This document shows positions 61,199 through 64,000 of a stretch of DNA of 64,000 bases, in pieces. A model generated the notes under the pieces. It searched no databases. It saw nothing but the letters and a program-made list of their open reading frames with translations, and was not told where the DNA came from. The stretch is from Chthoniobacterales bacterium (lineage in GTDB: Bacteria; Verrucomicrobiota; Verrucomicrobiia; Chthoniobacterales; JACTMZ01): positions 62,001 through 126,000 of the forward strand of contig JAGYIO010000006.1 in the NCBI GenBank assembly GCA_018402585.1, read 5' to 3'. The position numbers and the translations under genes are program-made. Numbering within the stretch: the first letter of the stretch is position 1; each line of letters starts with the position of its first letter.

Positions 61199-61435
61199 GG
61201 GGTCAGGCCTATAATTTAAATATCGCCGCTGCAGGCACACGTGGAGAGGCGACGTCATGGCAGGCCGACCGCGATTGGCGTTCGAAGGCGCGGCCGAATG
61301 GAAGGCCTGGATTCCGCGGGAAATGAAGCGCCGGACCACGGCAACCAACCCTTGGTGGGCCGTTATGCTCAAGATGGGTCATCCGGGCCGGGTCGGCAAT
61401 CTCATCAAGAGCATTTAAATTAGAGGCCTGACCCC
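61199..61435 (+). mobile_element. Mini-element with GGGGTCAGGCC inverted ends derived from a Y1 (RAYT-type) transposase
   Basis: The left end GGGGTCAGGCCTATAATTTA and right end TAAATTAGAGGCCTGACCCC are inverted repeats. Between them is a 53-codon frame joining the start and the end of a REP-associated Y1 transposase. The element is therefore an internal deletion derivative that could be moved only by an intact relative elsewhere. Confidence 0.72.
61257..61418 (+). pseudogene. Internally deleted Y1/REP-associated transposase remnant
   Basis: It begins MAGRPRLAFEGA, like the start of REP-associated transposases, then jumps to WIPREMKRRTTATNPW and LKMGHPGRVGNLIKSI, like their C-terminal helix-turn-helix. 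The HUH and Tyr catalytic motifs are absent. Confidence 0.65.
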
Positions 61436-61491
61436 TATTTCGGCTCTGTCGCCATCGACCGAAAACCCCAAAGGGTCGAAAGGCCCACAGA

Positions 61492-62475
61492 TCAACGGGC
61501 AACCTTCCGGCCTGGCCAGAGCAGCCACCCAGCACCGGCCATGAGAAGCAAAGCATAAGTCGAGGGTTCAGGGACACTCGCGACACGGAAACCGACGAGA
61601 TTGCTCTCAAACGAAGGATCTTGGTTGATGCGGGCGGAAGACTGCAGGGCGTCCTCGCCGTTGACCCAAGAGCTCCCGCGGAGGCCCCGGGAGGAATTGT
61701 CGATCACGGTATCATTCCACTCCCACGCGCTACCACCTTGATCAAAGGTGCCATAAGCACTGGCGGCGCCGCTGAAGGCGCCGGCATCGGTCAGATAGTT
61801 CAGCGCTTCGTCGTAAAGAGCCGACTGCGTGACGGCGAAGTCTCCGGCATAGTAATTGGCCTGATTGGCCTCCCCGCCAATCGCGTTGCCCGGGACGCTA
61901 TCGCTCTGGGTCGGATAAAGCCAGTAGCCGGTATTAGTCCCGCCGCCCTTGGAGTAAGCGGCCTTATACCATTCGTCCTCGCTCGGAATCCACCAAGTCG
62001 CCCCGACGTTTTTGGTGATGATCCCTGTTGTTGCCCCGTTCAGTGTGTAAGCCCCTGTCTCCGTGCTCGCTTCGAAATTCGCGCCATTGTTCATCCAGTT
62101 GGCAAAACGCGCCGCATCAAACCAACTCACGTAGGTAATCGGTCGGTTTGGGCTGCCGAGCGCCGAGTAGGAAAAACTTCCACTGCTTCCGGTCTGGGTG
62201 ATTCCGGCAATGTTGAGATCCGAGGCCATACTTGGGTTGTAGAGCGAGTAAGTGTCTGTCGCTGCCACCGTATTGAGGAAGGTGGTGTATTGCTCGATGG
62301 TCACCTCATATCTGCCGAGGTTGAATTCATAAGCCACCGCGCCGTAGCCGGTGGTCGTGTCGGCCGCATTGCCCGCATTGCCCACCGTCACCGTCTCAAT
62401 GTCGACCCCGTTGGCATACAGATTGGAGATGAGGGCAAAGGCAACACACGACACTGCAACAACGGGAGAAAGCAT
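61492..62475 (-). CDS. SUMF1/FGE-fold protein with PEP-CTERM sorting signal
   Basis: A 327-residue exported protein from the ATG at 62475 (a GTG nine bases upstream is possible). Signal segment VVAVSCVAFALISNLYA. The formylglycine-generating-enzyme fold appears as NLGRYEVTIEQYTTFLNTVA, PITYVSWFDAARFANWMNNG, WWIPSEDEWYKAAYSKGGG and SSRGLRGSSWVNGEDALQSS. The catalytic cysteines of true FGE are not visible, so it is more likely a sugar- or surface-binding paralogue. The C-terminus VPEPSTYALLLMAGAGWLLW with a basic end is a PEP-CTERM tag recognised by an exosortase. Confidence 0.88.
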   Translation of the reverse strand: MLSPVVAVSCVAFALISNLYANGVDIETVTVGNAGNAADTTTGYGAVAYEFNLGRYEVTIEQYTTFLNTVAATDTYSLYNPSMASDLNIAGITQTGSSGSFSYSALGSPNRPITYVSWFDAARFANWMNNGANFEASTETGAYTLNGATTGIITKNVGATWWIPSEDEWYKAAYSKGGGTNTGYWLYPTQSDSVPGNAIGGEANQANYYAGDFAVTQSALYDEALNYLTDAGAFSGAASAYGTFDQGGSAWEWNDTVIDNSSRGLRGSSWVNGEDALQSSARINQDPSFESNLVGFRVASVPEPSTYALLLMAGAGWLLWPGRKVAR

Positions 62476-62635
62476 GCGATGCACACTCAAACATTGAATC
62501 AACAGCTCTGTTTTGGCGACCACAAACCACCCCCGATTCCCGCGACTTCCCACTTCTCCTGCCGCCCCAACTTCTTACCCCAACCTTTGAATTGATCATC
62601 CACCATCCTGATTCCAGACTGCCGGTTCCCACCCC

Positions 62636-64000
62636 ATGATCATCGCCTTCGCTCGCCAAGGTCAGGAAATCGGACACTTCCCCGAGGATGACGTCCCGAC
62701 ACTGGTCGCCTCGGGCCAGATCCTGCCCTCCGACGATTACTGGCATGAGGGCCTGGACGATTGGCGCAAGGTCGGTCATCGCTGGCCGGTTGCCGAAGTC
62801 GCGCACTACCCGACCACTCCGGTGATGACGATGGATGACGTGCCGACCTCATCCTGCTCCGGCTTCGGATTGGTCTTCGGGCTCATCGCCGCACTCCTCA
62901 TCGCGGGCGGTGCGTATTGGTATCTTGATCTGCGGCTCGCGCCCGAGGAGCCCGCTGCAGTCGCCCAGCCCACGGAGCAGATCGCCGAACCGCGTGTCTT
63001 GCCTCGGGCCGCTCAACGCGAGGCCGTTCAATCCGAGATTTTGAGTCAGACTGAGGTTGTCGATTCGGTCTTGGCATCCGCCGGCAGACCAATTGCCTTC
63101 CTCAACGATAAGTTGCCGGCGGACGCCTCCGACCCTTTGGTCAACGCGAAGTATACTTACTCCCGAGAACGGAGCTCCTTTTCGCGCAAGTCGGTCATGG
63201 ACGTTGAGGTGTGGGTGCTCGATAAAAAATCATCAGCGATACAGGAAATTGAGGCAGTAAAACGGAAGATTATCTCCGCTTACGGGGACGTCTATGGCTG
63301 GGATGCTCAGAAGTGGGAGACTCAATTAAGGGACGGTGGTGTCCCGGAACCTCAGCTTGAAGGGCTTCTTCGTCAACGATCGGACCTGTTTGGGGAGAGC
63401 CTCGCTCAGAATCTCGCGCTCCAGTTCTTTGCAGAGGCTCCAACTTTTTCGCCTGCTGCCTCTTCCGGCGCCAAGACGGCGATACCGGAAGCCGAAACGG
63501 TGCTTGTGCGAACGACGGTGCCGGGTGACCGGGATCTCATCTTCCCTGTCACGCGCCGCATTTCAATCGTGTTTCGCCGTCAATCGTTGAGCGAACCCGA
63601 CCTATTGCTCGAGGTGTTTATTCCTGAAGGCTTGCGCCTTCCCACGCAACCACCAACGATTCTCGACGAGATCCCAACTTTCAAGCAAGGCGCGGAGCGG
63701 CCGATCAGGGAACTTCTGGTTCGTTTCGGAGCGAAGCGCAAGAAGCGGACGGTCAATGCTGACTATCCTGACTATAATCTCCTTTACCTTCCGCTGCGCC
63801 ACCTGGTGCTTGATGGACGCGCAGCGCACGAAAAGCAAGCGGAGCCTCGATTCGAGAATCTCGACACTTTCCTGAATTCCGCGCGTCAGCTTCTTACCAG
63901 CATGGCCGCACCCCCTTCCTCGGCCCAGGTTGCAGAGAAACTGCGCGCCCCTATGCAGGCCGAAGCTTACCCCGGGATTGGAGTCAATGGTATCGAGGAA
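62636..64000 (+). CDS. GYF_2-domain membrane protein, truncated by the window end
   Basis: At least 455 residues, open to the last base. The N-terminal GYF_2 domain has IIAFARQGQEIGHFPEDDVP and LPSDDYWHEGLDDWRKV. A membrane segment FGLVFGLIAALLIAGGAYWY is near residue 85. The large C-terminal part has no family I recognise (SVMDVEVWVLDKKSSAIQEI, YGWDAQKWETQLRDGG). GYF_2 domains in this phylum bind proline-rich partners. The ATG at 62636 follows the divergent SUMF1 gene by 160 bp. Confidence 0.8.
   Translation, partial: MIIAFARQGQEIGHFPEDDVPTLVASGQILPSDDYWHEGLDDWRKVGHRWPVAEVAHYPTTPVMTMDDVPTSSCSGFGLVFGLIAALLIAGGAYWYLDLRLAPEEPAAVAQPTEQIAEPRVLPRAAQREAVQSEILSQTEVVDSVLASAGRPIAFLNDKLPADASDPLVNAKYTYSRERSSFSRKSVMDVEVWVLDKKSSAIQEIEAVKRKIISAYGDVYGWDAQKWETQLRDGGVPEPQLEGLLRQRSDLFGESLAQNLALQFFAEAPTFSPAASSGAKTAIPEAETVLVRTTVPGDRDLIFPVTRRISIVFRRQSLSEPDLLLEVFIPEGLRLPTQPPTILDEIPTFKQGAERPIRELLVRFGAKRKKRTVNADYPDYNLLYLPLRHLVLDGRAAHEKQAEPRFENLDTFLNSARQLLTSMAAPPSSAQVAEKLRAPMQAEAYPGIGVNGIEE

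Overview
The window looks like a chromosomal segment of a GC-rich Gram-negative bacterium, most likely a member of Verrucomicrobiota (my inference, about 0.6). The pointers are a PEP-CTERM sorted SUMF1-fold protein, a GYF_2-type membrane protein, the carbamoyltransferase/DUF5989/SxtJ gene set, an IS1380-family element and many dispersed intergenic repeats. No rRNA or other strong taxonomic marker is present; the only RNA gene found is a tRNA-Leu(UAA).

Region 1 (1-17.4 kb) is ordinary chromosome: mnmE-hisC, a phosphoesterase, a chagasin-type inhibitor overlapping thiG, dsbD plus a redoxin, an ABC substrate-binding protein, a DEAD-box-type helicase, a LolA-like protein, PAP2 and GT39-like membrane proteins, serA, a flavin amine oxidase and a Ca2+/H+ antiporter.

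Region 2 (17.5-57 kb) is about 39 kb with every gene on the minus strand. It begins at a NusG/RfaH-like antiterminator (56.9 kb) and ends at two minus-strand terminators (17.4-17.5 kb). It is a surface polysaccharide or glycan locus: dTDP-glucose genes rfbA and rfbB, several SDR sugar enzymes, a two-subunit transketolase, an HldE-like kinase/nucleotidyltransferase with reversed domain order, a zinc alcohol dehydrogenase, a HAD phosphatase, an APH-fold kinase, several methyltransferases (one fused to a WbuC cupin), glycosyltransferases (one fused to a large membrane protein), and a carbamoyltransferase module. About fourteen toxin-antitoxin or TA-like modules sit between these genes, all on the same strand and many with 4-nt stop/start overlaps. 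Some are decayed. Decayed alcohol dehydrogenase copies lie between TA modules.

Region 3 (57.2-64 kb) returns to the plus strand for rpsA and a glutaredoxin-like gene, then tRNA-Leu(UAA), a CIA30-like gene, tandem copies of a MITE-like repeat, an internally deleted Y1-transposase mini-element, the PEP-CTERM SUMF1 protein, and a GYF_2 protein that runs off the window.

Caution on quality: many genes carry one-base frameshifts, mostly consistent with loss of one base from a mononucleotide run. This includes essential rpsA (twice), so most look like sequencing or assembly errors rather than true decay. I merged such genes into single entries and say where the frame breaks. Lesions not explained this way, such as truncations and one amber codon, are labelled as pseudogenes.
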